Origin: Methanocella conradii HZ254
GTDB taxonomy: Archaea > Halobacteriota > Methanocellia > Methanocellales > Methanocellaceae
DNA length: 64,000 bases
Reading direction: 5' to 3'
NCBI RefSeq assembly: GCF_000251105.1
Contig: NC_017034.1
Coordinates: 1,550,001 to 1,614,000 of the forward strand
In this document: one piece after another, positions 44,120-52,700 of the stretch
Position numbering within the stretch: position 1 is the stretch's first letter
How the letters are laid out: every line of letters begins with the position of its first letter
Notes under the pieces: generated by a model
The model's input: only the letters and a program-made list of their open reading frames with translations
What the model was told of the DNA's origin: nothing
The model's database searches: none
Program-made: the position numbers and the translations under genes

Positions 44120-44440
44120 TAAGGTAGCGAGCACGCCATCAGTCGACGCCCGGCAATATGAAGGTTATCTCAGCCCTTTCCTCCAGCCCGCTACCCTGCA
44201 AGCGTCAGTTGTTCACGGTAAGCATGCTCCCTTCCGGGCCTGTGCCGGTCCCCGCAATTAAGGCGAGCGCCATGCTCTCCAGCATGGCACAGCGCCACCG
44301 CTAACCAAGCAGGACGGGCTTTCAACGTCCAGGATTGAGGCCTTCATACAGCCAGAGCGCCTTCATCAGGCTTCGTCCCCTGCATGCCGACGATTTCAGG
44401 TTACAGGTGACGCCGAATCACCCGGACTAGCTCGCCAACT
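44120..44440 (-). ncRNA. Archaeal SRP RNA (7S RNA)
   Basis: RNA scaffold of the signal recognition particle, about 320 bases on the minus strand. Landmarks, 5' to 3': GGCGAGC near the start, the Alu-type segment TTCGGCGTCACCTGTAACCT and its partner ATGCAGGGGACGAAGCC, then the helix 8 SRP54-binding segment ACCGGCACAGGCCCGGAAGG followed by GAGCA, and a 3' end with GCTCGCTACC that pairs with the 5' end. The region is GC-rich with no reading frame, unlike its flanks. Exact ends are estimated from the terminal pairing. A TATA-like stretch lies at about 44465-44475. Confidence 0.92.
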
Positions 44441-44497
44441 AGACAGATAAACACGGCTTCGCAATAAACTTTTTCCTTCGAATTCAGATTTCAGCTT

Positions 44498-45505
44498 TTA
44501 GGAACTTTTTCCTTTTATTGCGAGCGCTGCGCCTATGAGCATTCCAAGAGCTATGGCTTCGAAGCCGATCGGCGTAGCCTTGGGGGTCGCCGTGGGCGTA
44601 GCAGGCGTCGCCGTAGCCTGCGGCAACACAAGCTGCTTATTATATTTGAGCACGTCGGCCATGGTCGTCGTGTTCGGCACCGAGCCCGGGAAATTCGTGA
44701 ATATCACGCGCTTCGCGTTAATGCCCTTATCGTGCAGCGCCTCCTCGACTCCCTTAGCAAGCTCGCCGGATTGCATGTTCTCTATTATGTAGGCCACCTC
44801 CTTATACTTCTCAGGGTTGGCGTTGATGTCGTCCACGAGCTTAGCGGGAGTCTTGGTGCCGTTCATGGCGAACTCCGGCGCATAAAAGTTCACCACGTCC
44901 ATTCCCAGCCAGTTCTTGACCGGCTCCTGCTGCCATAGCATGACGATGACCTTCGTCTTGTTGAGCTGCTGCTTTTCCTCCGGGGTAGGCTCCACCGCGT
45001 CAAACAGCTTAACATAATCGCTATAGCGCTGCTCATAATACGAAGCATTTGCCGGGTCTTTTTCCACAAGCCAGCCCTTTACCTCGGCTGCAAGCAGCTT
45101 GGCGTTGGTCGGCGTGTTCCATCCCCTGGATGGGTTTGAGACGGTCTTCCACGTCACCGTGCCATAGTTGTTGGCCTTCATGAAATCGTTGACAGCGGGC
45201 ATGTTGTACTGCCTATCGTTGCTATCGTTGTAAGCCACGAACATGTCGGCGCTTTTTATGAAGTCCTTGTTGAGCTGTATGCGGTTTGGTATGATGTCCG
45301 TCTGGAGGTTCGGGCACATAGTTGGGTCCGCGATGGATATTGCTTCGACCTTGTCGCCGCCAATATACGTGATAGGATCCATGAGTACGCTGGTCGTGCA
45401 TACCACTTTGAGCTTTCCAGTTCCCTGCGCGGCGCTAGCTGGCGCCATCAAAAAAATCGCTAATACAGCAAATACTGCGATATAGTATAATCGTTTGGTG
45501 GACAT
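44498..45505 (-). CDS. Metal ABC transporter substrate-binding protein (ZnuA/TroA-like), membrane-anchored
   Basis: 335 residues: signal peptide (LYYIAVFAVLAIFLMAPASA), a TroA-like domain beginning KLKVVCTTSVLMDPITYIGG, a Thr/Pro/Ala linker (TATPATPTATPKATP) and a C-terminal hydrophobic helix with basic tail (GFEAIALGMLIGAALAIKGK) resembling archaeal PGF-CTERM-type anchors. It would present a divalent cation to the permease at 46361-47191. It lacks the histidine-rich loop of zinc-specific ZnuA, so the metal is uncertain. Confidence 0.87.
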   Translation of the reverse strand: MSTKRLYYIAVFAVLAIFLMAPASAAQGTGKLKVVCTTSVLMDPITYIGGDKVEAISIADPTMCPNLQTDIIPNRIQLNKDFIKSADMFVAYNDSNDRQYNMPAVNDFMKANNYGTVTWKTVSNPSRGWNTPTNAKLLAAEVKGWLVEKDPANASYYEQRYSDYVKLFDAVEPTPEEKQQLNKTKVIVMLWQQEPVKNWLGMDVVNFYAPEFAMNGTKTPAKLVDDINANPEKYKEVAYIIENMQSGELAKGVEEALHDKGINAKRVIFTNFPGSVPNTTTMADVLKYNKQLVLPQATATPATPTATPKATPIGFEAIALGMLIGAALAIKGKSS

Positions 45506-45594
45506 ACATATTAATGAGTGTTACGAAGTATTTAAGTCTTATTACCTTTTGTATATATATTTAACAATTGTATTACATTTAATTAACTTCTATA

Positions 45595-46342
45595 CTAGGC
45601 TCTTTTATAGATAAATGACTTCTCGATGTCCTTGGCCATCTGCACGGCCATCTTTATAGGTACGCCCATAGCCATGTAATCGTCAGGCAACCACTCCCTA
45701 GCAGATGGGTCAGTCGGCCCTATAAATACCTGGCCATTTGAAATATTTTTAGACATGCATGCAGGGTATGTGACCAATGTAGCGCATGCGGGACCCCACG
45801 GAACAGATACCTTACTTAATACATCCCGTGCCCTAAAATAGGCAAGAGCACACAGGTCTCTTATTTGCCCGCTCGTTCCGAAAAAAATGATGCATTTTAC
45901 TCCCGGGTCTCCTTGTACATTCTCACATGCTTCCATAATTACGTATTTACCCAAAGGCGTGACCTTTCCTATTGATTTATACATTTCAAAAGCGACTTGT
46001 TCGCTTTCTTTTAGATATTTTGGATTGCAATCTTTTACTTCTTTTGACCCCATCGACATCAAACCTGCTAAGCGAGGGTCAAAGTTGTCATATCCAAACC
46101 AGGCAGGCCCGCCAATACACCTGCAAAAAAAAAAATTTGTCGGCTTCATTTCCGGCATATATCGGGCCATCGATTGTGCCCGTGGCAAGTTGGTATATGG
46201 CTGAAGCGATGCAGGGGCTTATCGAAGCCGTCCTGATGCCATTTTCCGGTATCCGATCGGAGCCGTATACGCAAATCGGCCTTACTTTTAAATTTACAGC
46301 ACGGGCAAGAGCCGCTCCAATTTCCCTTATTAATATAGCCAT
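45595..46342 (-). pseudogene. DUF169-like protein interrupted by a frameshift in a T11 run
   Basis: Two overlapping frames together make one protein of about 249 residues. The first gives MAILIREIGAALARAVNLKV, then IRTASISPCIASAIYQLATG up to NEADKFFF; the second continues CRCIGGPAWFGYDNFDPRLA and ends EKSFIYKRA. The switch falls at 46125-46135, a run of 11 T on the coding strand; 10 T would restore one frame. The combined sequence looks like the DUF169 family, metal- or redox-linked archaeal proteins of unknown function. GAGG lies a few bases before ATG 46342. Sequencing error, real inactivation and slippage-based on/off control all remain possible. Confidence 0.75.
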
Positions 46343-46360
46343 AGGTCCTCACTGTTAGCT

Positions 46361-47191
46361 TTAATGCATTCTTGTAGAAACTCTTCTTTTAAAAGATATC
46401 ACGACAGATATGCCAAATGCCCCCGTTAGAAGGAGAGCGACCAGGGGGGCTATGGGAAGCGTGAACTCAAAACCGGCCCAGACGCCCACGACGCTAATTA
46501 TTAATGCTACGAGTGGCGCCACTATGAACATGCTCTTCACGTTGAAGCAGAACTGGCTGGCGATGGCGGCGGGCGTCACGAGCCAGACGAATATCAAAAG
46601 GCCGCCCACGATGTTGAGGCTAAGCGCCACCGAGAGGGCGATGATGAACAACAGGATATAATAAACGACCTTTACGCGTATCCCTGAAGCTTCCGCTATC
46701 TTCATGTTGAACATGATGGCCGCTATCTCCTTGTAGAATACGAGCACGAAGGCTATTGTGAGAATTGAGATTGCGGCCAGGGCGTATATTTCTTCACGGT
46801 AGAGTGAGATGACGTCGCCAAATAGCAGGGCGCTCGCCGATAAGCCTTTTCCCATATACTGCATGTATGATATCAAGAAAATAGCCACGGCCATGGACAT
46901 GGCGAAGAGCACGCCAAGCGTCGCATCCGCCGCCATCTTCGCCTTATCGCTGATAGGGCCGATGAGCGCTGCGACCCCCACGCTAAAAGCTATGGCGGCA
47001 AGCTGAGCGCTCATATCTAGAAACATGCCTATGGCGGCCCCGGCGAAAGCAGCATGCGACATGGTGAATCCCATAGATGAGAGGCCCATCCTGGATATGA
47101 TCACGCCCAGTATGCTGCAAGCAATTGAAGCGAACACCATCGCCTCGACCGCATGGCATACCACGTTGTTCTGTATCAAAGGCTCCAGCAT
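46361..47191 (-). CDS. Metal ABC transporter permease (ABC-3 family)
   Basis: 276-residue protein with eight to nine membrane helices of the ZnuB/TroC type. Landmarks are GFTMSHAAFAGAAIGMFLD, DATLGVLFAMSMAVAIFLIS, LLFGDVISLYREEIY and the C-terminal LNIVGGLLIFVWLVTPAAIA. It follows the ATPase gene directly with no gap and should import Zn, Mn or Fe with the binding protein at 44498-45505. Confidence 0.92.
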   Translation of the reverse strand: MLEPLIQNNVVCHAVEAMVFASIACSILGVIISRMGLSSMGFTMSHAAFAGAAIGMFLDMSAQLAAIAFSVGVAALIGPISDKAKMAADATLGVLFAMSMAVAIFLISYMQYMGKGLSASALLFGDVISLYREEIYALAAISILTIAFVLVFYKEIAAIMFNMKIAEASGIRVKVVYYILLFIIALSVALSLNIVGGLLIFVWLVTPAAIASQFCFNVKSMFIVAPLVALIISVVGVWAGFEFTLPIAPLVALLLTGAFGISVVISFKRRVSTRMH

Positions 47192-47920
47192 TCAGCACAC
47201 CGCACACGCTTTCCTTATGACCCCTTCGACTTCTCCAACCCTGCACGCCATATCAGAAATAATCCTGCCTCCTTCCATGACCACGAGTCGGACGCCCGTG
47301 TCGGGAAGGCCATCGAAGGCATGCGAAACCATGACGACGGGCGTGCCCTTCCTCACGATATCCTCGAAGACTCCCTTAAAATACTCCCTGGAATTAAAAT
47401 CAAGATTGCTGAACGGCTCGTCCAGCAGCATGAGATCCGGCTCCTTTGCCAGGTTATGGGCTATCATCGCCTTTTGCTGCTGGCCCCCGCTCAGCGTGCC
47501 TATTGGCTTATTCACGAGGTCTTCGATGCCCGCCAGCCGTATCGCCCTATCTACAGCACGGTGGTCTTCCTCGGAGGGCCTGTTAAAAAATCCTAGCCGC
47601 CCATACCTACCCATCATCACAACCTGCTCGACAGTGAAAGGCGTAAATGGGTCAAAATAAAAGTTTTGTATGACGTAGCCAGCTCTCTTTCGGATATCTG
47701 GGCCAGAGCGGCGCACGTCGAGGCCGCACACCTTTGCGCTGCCATGCGTTATCTTTACCAGGCCGTTAATCGACTCTAGCAGGGTCGTCTTGCCAGCCCC
47801 ATTAGGGCCGCCGATGACAACGAATTCGCCCCGGCCTACTTTCAGAGACAAATCCTTTATAACAGGCTTATCGCCGCCCTCATAAGCGGTATATATCCCA
47901 TTCAGCTCTATGATGCTCAA
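47192..47920 (-). CDS. Metal ABC transporter ATPase
   Basis: 243-residue ATPase of the ZnuC type: Walker A VIGGPNGAGKTTLLESINGL, signature TLSGGQQQKAMIAHNLAKEP, Walker B LMLLDEPFSNLDFN and H-switch VVMVSHAFDG. TTG 47920 (LSIIELNG) is the preferred start: it lies 13 bases after the stop of the FmdE gene, is preceded by a purine-rich GGGGCGGAAC, and matches where such proteins begin; the longer frame reads back through the FmdE gene. Confidence 0.9.
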   Translation of the reverse strand: MSIIELNGIYTAYEGGDKPVIKDLSLKVGRGEFVVIGGPNGAGKTTLLESINGLVKITHGSAKVCGLDVRRSGPDIRKRAGYVIQNFYFDPFTPFTVEQVVMMGRYGRLGFFNRPSEEDHRAVDRAIRLAGIEDLVNKPIGTLSGGQQQKAMIAHNLAKEPDLMLLDEPFSNLDFNSREYFKGVFEDIVRKGTPVVMVSHAFDGLPDTGVRLVVMEGGRIISDMACRVGEVEGVIRKACAVC

Positions 47921-47933
47921 GTGTTCCGCCCCG

Positions 47934-48383
47934 CTACCTTGAGCTAACGCTGAAAAGCTCAGTATCATCCATTCTATACATGTCCACGGCAAGCTGCTCA
48001 ATAAGCTCGCTATAATGGTGGTCGTCCTTCGGAGGAAACTTTATGGGCATGGGCCTTAAGACCAGCTTTTTACCATCCGACAAGAATTCGCACTTCACCT
48101 CGTTGGATTTTACTAATTCAATGTTCCTCTTGCCGAGCGTGCAGCCACTGCCTATCTGCACGCCATCCGCTATACAGGATTGTGGAGGAGTACAGGAGCA
48201 ATAGACCACAGCGCTCATCTTAAAAGGGTCCATGCAGAAATAGCGCCTCACATACCTGCCCATCCTGTATCCGAGGACAATGTATGGGCCGAGGTGGCCA
48301 TGGAAGGCCGCGAGGTCCTCAATCGTGTAATTCTTATCCAAACCGGTATATTTGCATCCGCCCATGTCGTGCATGTTACACAA
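47934..48383 (-). CDS. fmdE: FmdE family protein
   Basis: 149-residue protein of the FmdE family, named after a gene in the molybdenum formylmethanofuran dehydrogenase operon of methanogens; its biochemical role is not established. The signature is complete: LAAFHGHLGPYIVLGYRMGR, then YCSCTPPQSCIADGVQIGSG and GCTLGKRNIE. Cysteines and histidines suggest metal binding. It heads a cluster with metal ABC transporter genes and the DUF169 gene, which hints at a metal-handling job, but this is inferred. Confidence 0.92.
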   Translation of the reverse strand: MCNMHDMGGCKYTGLDKNYTIEDLAAFHGHLGPYIVLGYRMGRYVRRYFCMDPFKMSAVVYCSCTPPQSCIADGVQIGSGCTLGKRNIELVKSNEVKCEFLSDGKKLVLRPMPIKFPPKDDHHYSELIEQLAVDMYRMDDTELFSVSSR

Positions 48384-48466
48384 ATATCACTTTAAACGCT
48401 TAAAGCTTATGATGTTAATAACTAATAATAACATTTTTATCCTTTATGCTACAATATCAAATCCTT

Positions 48467-48880
48467 ATGAGGCTATTCCTGTCAGGCCCATTCTTTAGCG
48501 ACGAAGAGGCGGAGAGGATTGATAGAGTTAAGGGTGCCCTTGAGAAGCTTGGCTTTGAGGTATACAGCACGTCGCACCGTAACCCGCCCATCGACCTGGG
48601 CAGTAAGGCGCAAAAGAGCAGGAGGTTTAAGCTTTTGTGTAAGGAGATCGAGAAGAGCGATGGGCTGTTCGCGGTGCTCGACGGTAAAGACCCGGGGACG
48701 ATATGGGAGATGGGATACGCCTCGGCCCTGGGCAAGCCCGTGGTGGCCTTCACTGAAGGAGAGCCCTTCTTTTCCCTGATGCTCGATGGGTCGGCGTTAT
48801 GGATAAATGGATTTGGCAAGATAGATAAAAAAGTAAAAAAGTTTTATGAGAAAAAACCATTCACGCGAAGGCAAAGCTAA
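48467..48880 (+). CDS. Nucleoside 2-deoxyribosyltransferase-like protein
   Basis: 137 residues with the deoxyribosyltransferase fold: RLFLSGPFFSDEEAERIDRV at the start, EIEKSDGLFAVLDGKDPGTI and WEMGYASALGKPVVAFTEG, which carries the catalytic glutamate region of the family. It may act on nucleosides or nucleotides; the exact reaction is unknown. ATG 48467 is used, since TATA-like ATTTTTATCC lies about 27 bases upstream, giving a leaderless transcript. The 3' end is part of an inverted repeat. Confidence 0.85.
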   Translation: MRLFLSGPFFSDEEAERIDRVKGALEKLGFEVYSTSHRNPPIDLGSKAQKSRRFKLLCKEIEKSDGLFAVLDGKDPGTIWEMGYASALGKPVVAFTEGEPFFSLMLDGSALWINGFGKIDKKVKKFYEKKPFTRRQS

Positions 48881-48914
48881 ATGATTTCTTTTATGCTTCG
48901 CGTGAATGGTTTTT
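48851..48914. terminator. Inverted repeat between convergent genes
   Basis: AAAAACCATTCACGCGAAG (48852-48870) is repeated inverted as CTTCGCGTGAATGGTTTTT (48896-48914), a perfect 19-bp match, with a 25-base loop. The left arm encodes the C-terminus of the deoxyribosyltransferase-like protein. It should end transcription from both sides. Confidence 0.8.
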
Positions 48915-48916
48915 AT

Positions 48917-49696
48917 TTATTTTTTCTTTATCCAGTATACTCCTGTAGCTATTATGACCGCTAAAATTGCGAGCATTACAACTACAAGGTATAATGGGCC
49001 CTGACTTTGAATCTGCGTGGGACTGGCGGTCTCCGTCGGCTCAACAGGCGGAGGTGAAGGTGAGGCTTCCTCTGATGGCTCTACGGTACTCGTTGGGATA
49101 ACGGTAGAAGTAGGACTCGGGCTGGGATATGGCGTAGATGTAGGATTACTTGTATGGGTGCTCGCCGGATTCGATGTTGGTGTTGGTGTTGGTGTTGGTG
49201 TTGGCGTTGGCGTTGGGGTTACTTGCGCTTGTACTGTTAGTTCTCCGCTGTTTGTTCCTGCGTTTATGGCGTCTCCTCCGTCCGCGTCCATCTTGCGCAC
49301 GTTAACGTTGATCCTTGTTGAGCCGGCTGCGTCTCCTCTCACCTTTATTGTCGCGAGCTGAGTATTCCTCGACCCGTTCTCTATTCTCTTGTTAAGGTCT
49401 ACGGCGCTCAGTCTTATAGTATCGCCGGGCGTTCCTGTAGTATTGGTTAGGGTGGCCCATGATGGGTAAGACGCTGAAACTATCTCTCCTACGTTGCCAT
49501 CCGATAGGGATACTTCTATGAGGTATCCTGCAAGCCCTTTCGGCAGCTCGTCTACCATTAGAGAATACTCCACGCTATCGCCTACGCTTGTCGACGTGCT
49601 CGAAGGGCTGAAAAACACGTTTTCGGCGAGAGCAGCACCAGACCCGAAAACAAACAGGCCAAATATTAAGATGGGGGCAATTATTGCGCCCCCCAC
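48917..49696 (-). CDS. Membrane-anchored cohesin-like protein (putative surface anchor)
   Basis: 259 residues in four parts: signal peptide (APILIFGLFVFGSGAALA), one cohesin-like domain (about 27-155) that aligns by eye with the cohesin-like domains inside both giant proteins (for example LAGYLIEVSLSDGNVGEIVS and TIRLSAVDLNKRIENGS), a Thr/Pro/Ser-rich linker that crosses the cell wall zone (about 160-230) and a C-terminal membrane helix (LYLVVVMLAILAVIIATGVY) ending KKK. It starts with GTG 49696 after AGGAG, 15 bases downstream of the giant dockerin gene, so the two form an operon. The design is that of an anchoring scaffoldin: it could hold dockerin proteins on the cell surface. Confidence 0.85.
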   Translation of the reverse strand: MGGAIIAPILIFGLFVFGSGAALAENVFFSPSSTSTSVGDSVEYSLMVDELPKGLAGYLIEVSLSDGNVGEIVSASYPSWATLTNTTGTPGDTIRLSAVDLNKRIENGSRNTQLATIKVRGDAAGSTRINVNVRKMDADGGDAINAGTNSGELTVQAQVTPTPTPTPTPTPTPTSNPASTHTSNPTSTPYPSPSPTSTVIPTSTVEPSEEASPSPPPVEPTETASPTQIQSQGPLYLVVVMLAILAVIIATGVYWIKKK

Positions 49697-49711
49697 TCTA
49701 GCTCCTGTTAT

Positions 49712-52700
49712 TTATATCACCTCTAGTATTTCCCAGTATAGCTGGACGATGTCGTCGAAATCGATCCTGTCATTGTGGTTGTAGTCGTATGGGCCTACGC
49801 CGACCCTGGCATTGTTCTCTACCCACTCCACGTTCTGGAATAATACGACCACGTCGTCGAAGTCCAGTTTGCCGTTGCCATTCACGTCCTCAAAGAGGAA
49901 GTCATCGTCAGGGTCCAATGGGGCGTTTGAGTGGCCGGGGAACGCTTCCACATAAGGCCTTACCTTAATGTAGTCTACGATGGTTTTAGTGTCTTCCGCG
50001 TACTGGTTTGCTGCCGTGAGGCTTACCGTGTAGTTGCCCGACGTCGTGTAGGCGTGCGTGGGGTTTTGTTCGGTCGTGGTGTTCCCGTCGCCGAAGTTCC
50101 ACTGCCACGATGTCGGTCCGGGGGCGCCGGTGGTAAGGTCTGTGAAGCTCACCATGAATGGGGAGAGCGGGCCGGCAGTGCCCGAGGTCGCGTTAGCCGT
50201 GAAATTGGCGACAACGTACGTGTAGACGGTGAAGCTTCCATTATTCGTCGCCCCAAGAATGGCAGAGCCTGCGTCATCGTCCATATGGACTCCATCTATC
50301 ATGACGCCTGTCATTCCTGGCGCGTCTCCTCTCAGCGTTATGGTGGCAAGCGTAACGTTCGATGCGCCAGGCTCTACTAGCTTGTTCAGGTCTACGCCGC
50401 TTATCCGCACGTTGTCGCCTGGTAGCGTCGTCGTAGAGTTCAGAGCCGCCCACGCCGGGTAGCTAACGTTGACTACCTCGCCAACGCTTGCATTATCAAG
50501 GGACACGTTCAACGCATACCCGGATAGCCCCAGCGGCAGCGAAAGCGCTACGATGTCTATAGCTCTTGTACCGTCGACGGGCGCGTTCTCCGAGGAGGGC
50601 ACGATGGATATGGTAACGATCGATGGAGATACGGTTATATAATCGGCTTTAGCCTCGGAGTCGCTGCCGCCAGGCCCTGCCACGGTGAGGTTAACCGTGT
50701 AAGTGCCAGCAGATGCGTACGTGTGTACCGGGTTTTGTTCTGTGCTGTCCACTATGCCATCGTTGTCGAAGTCCCAGGCCCACGACGTGGCATTCCTGGA
50801 AAGGTCGGTGAACTGTACGGTGAGTGGCGCCGTTCCTGAAGTCACGTTGGCCGTGAAGTCTGCCACCGGCGCCTCCTCGGCGTGCTCTACGACCAGTATC
50901 ACGTTCTGGGCATACATGCTATCTCCTCCATTGCCGGTATCATAGCTCTGGAGTCTTGCCGTGTTATCGCCGCTGGCCAGTGCGTCCTTCACGTCATACG
51001 CTGAAAAGCCAATCTGCGGAGATGTCATGTAATCCTGCCAGAATCCCGTATACTCATTTCCGTTGAAGAAGAACTTGCTCTTGCCCGTATCGGCCGCGCT
51101 CGAGAGGATGGCGATCGCCCTGGCGCTCTTCACATCGCTATTGTTGACGCCTGCGAAGGTCGCGTAGGCGGTGGCCTCATCGCTCGTGACCGAATAAGTG
51201 CTCTTAGACGCCAGGATATCGCACTCATCGTTGATCCAGACTTTCTTCCAGGTAGCATTGTTATCTTCGTATACTACCACGAGGTATGCGCCGTAGATGC
51301 CGTAGTTGTTCCCCGCCTCGGGGGTAATGGTTATGCTGTTGCCCGATGCATTGAACAGGCCGGTCACGTCGTAGACGTAGACGCCCTGCGGATAGTCGGA
51401 GGTCCCGTAGCCTTTGCGGTCCTTGTACGTCGCTATCGGCGTCACCACGTTCCCGTTAAAGGACATGGTGAACGCAGGGTCGGTTGTCATCTTATTCCAC
51501 GTGTATCCCTGGTAAAGCCTGGCGCTCAGGACAGTGGCCCCTGGCGGTATCTGGATATCTGATGAGGACCAGTTGTACACCTTCGCGGTCCAGTTTGCAG
51601 AATTGTAGGCGGCATTGCCGCTGGAATATTTAACATCGATCCTCCCCTCGAATGTCGCCTGCGTGCTTATATCGCTGCCGCCCGTGTACCGCTTGCCCTT
51701 GTAGCCGTTATTGTACACTGTCAGCGCCGATATAAGCGAGTTGTTAGTCTCATTGGACTCTGTCACGGCGTCCGTGGAGTCTGCAGTCGCGGTGACAGTC
51801 ACATTCGAGCCGGCCACGCGTATTGTGGTATCGCTAAATGTAATGTTTATAGAAGCTCCGGCTTCGAGGCTGTTTACTGATGCGTTGTATATCATCCTAT
51901 CGATGTCAAGGCTTACCGTGAATGCCGCCGAGGATGCATTGCCCTGGTTTTTCACAGTAACGTTTATCAGGTTGGACTCGTTGGCAAAGAGGCAGTCCCC
52001 CGCCCCCTTGTTCGGCGAGACTGCAGTGATCACCAGGTCCGGCATCGACGGCTGGCTTACTGTAATGTAGTCTGTCTTGATTTCGCTATCGCTCCCTCCC
52101 GGCCCCGTAATCGTGAGGTTTACCGTATACGTGCCCGGAGCATTATACGTGTGGACGGGGTTTTGTTCTATGCTGTCCACTATGCCATCGTTGTTGAAGT
52201 CCCAGGCCCAGCTGGTGATATTACCTGTGCTACGGTCGGTGAACTGCACGGTGAGCGGGGCCATGCCACCCGTAATGTCCGACGTGAAATTAGCGGCTGG
52301 TGCCTCATACGGGTATTCTACGACGAGGAACGCCTGCGCGGCACACATGCATGGCGATGCTCCTGCAGTGCTCTGCATGCCAACCAGGTTTGGGCCTCCA
52401 GTAGCGTTAAGATATTCTTTTATATCTCTCACATCGACTGCTACCTGTGAAGAATCGCTTTCTCCCGTTGTCTCCTGGCCATAGCTCCATACAAGGTGCC
52501 CTATCTGCTGGCCATTCACTATCAGGTTACCCTCACCCGGGTCACCCGTATTCTGTGGTGCTCCTGAAGGGCATGTCGTAATAAGGATAGCCCTTGTAGC
52601 GTTCGCTACGTCTATGTCCATACCCGTAAATGGTATGTATGCCGTTGCCTCTTCTTCGGTTGTGCCATAGTCGTTCTGGCTCGCGCCCAGCAGGTCAAAG

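Noticed and set aside
48917..49696. Anchored protein as a simple archaeosortase (PGF-CTERM) substrate
   Set aside because: The C-terminus lacks a PGF motif before the helix; it is a plain membrane anchor with a KKK end.
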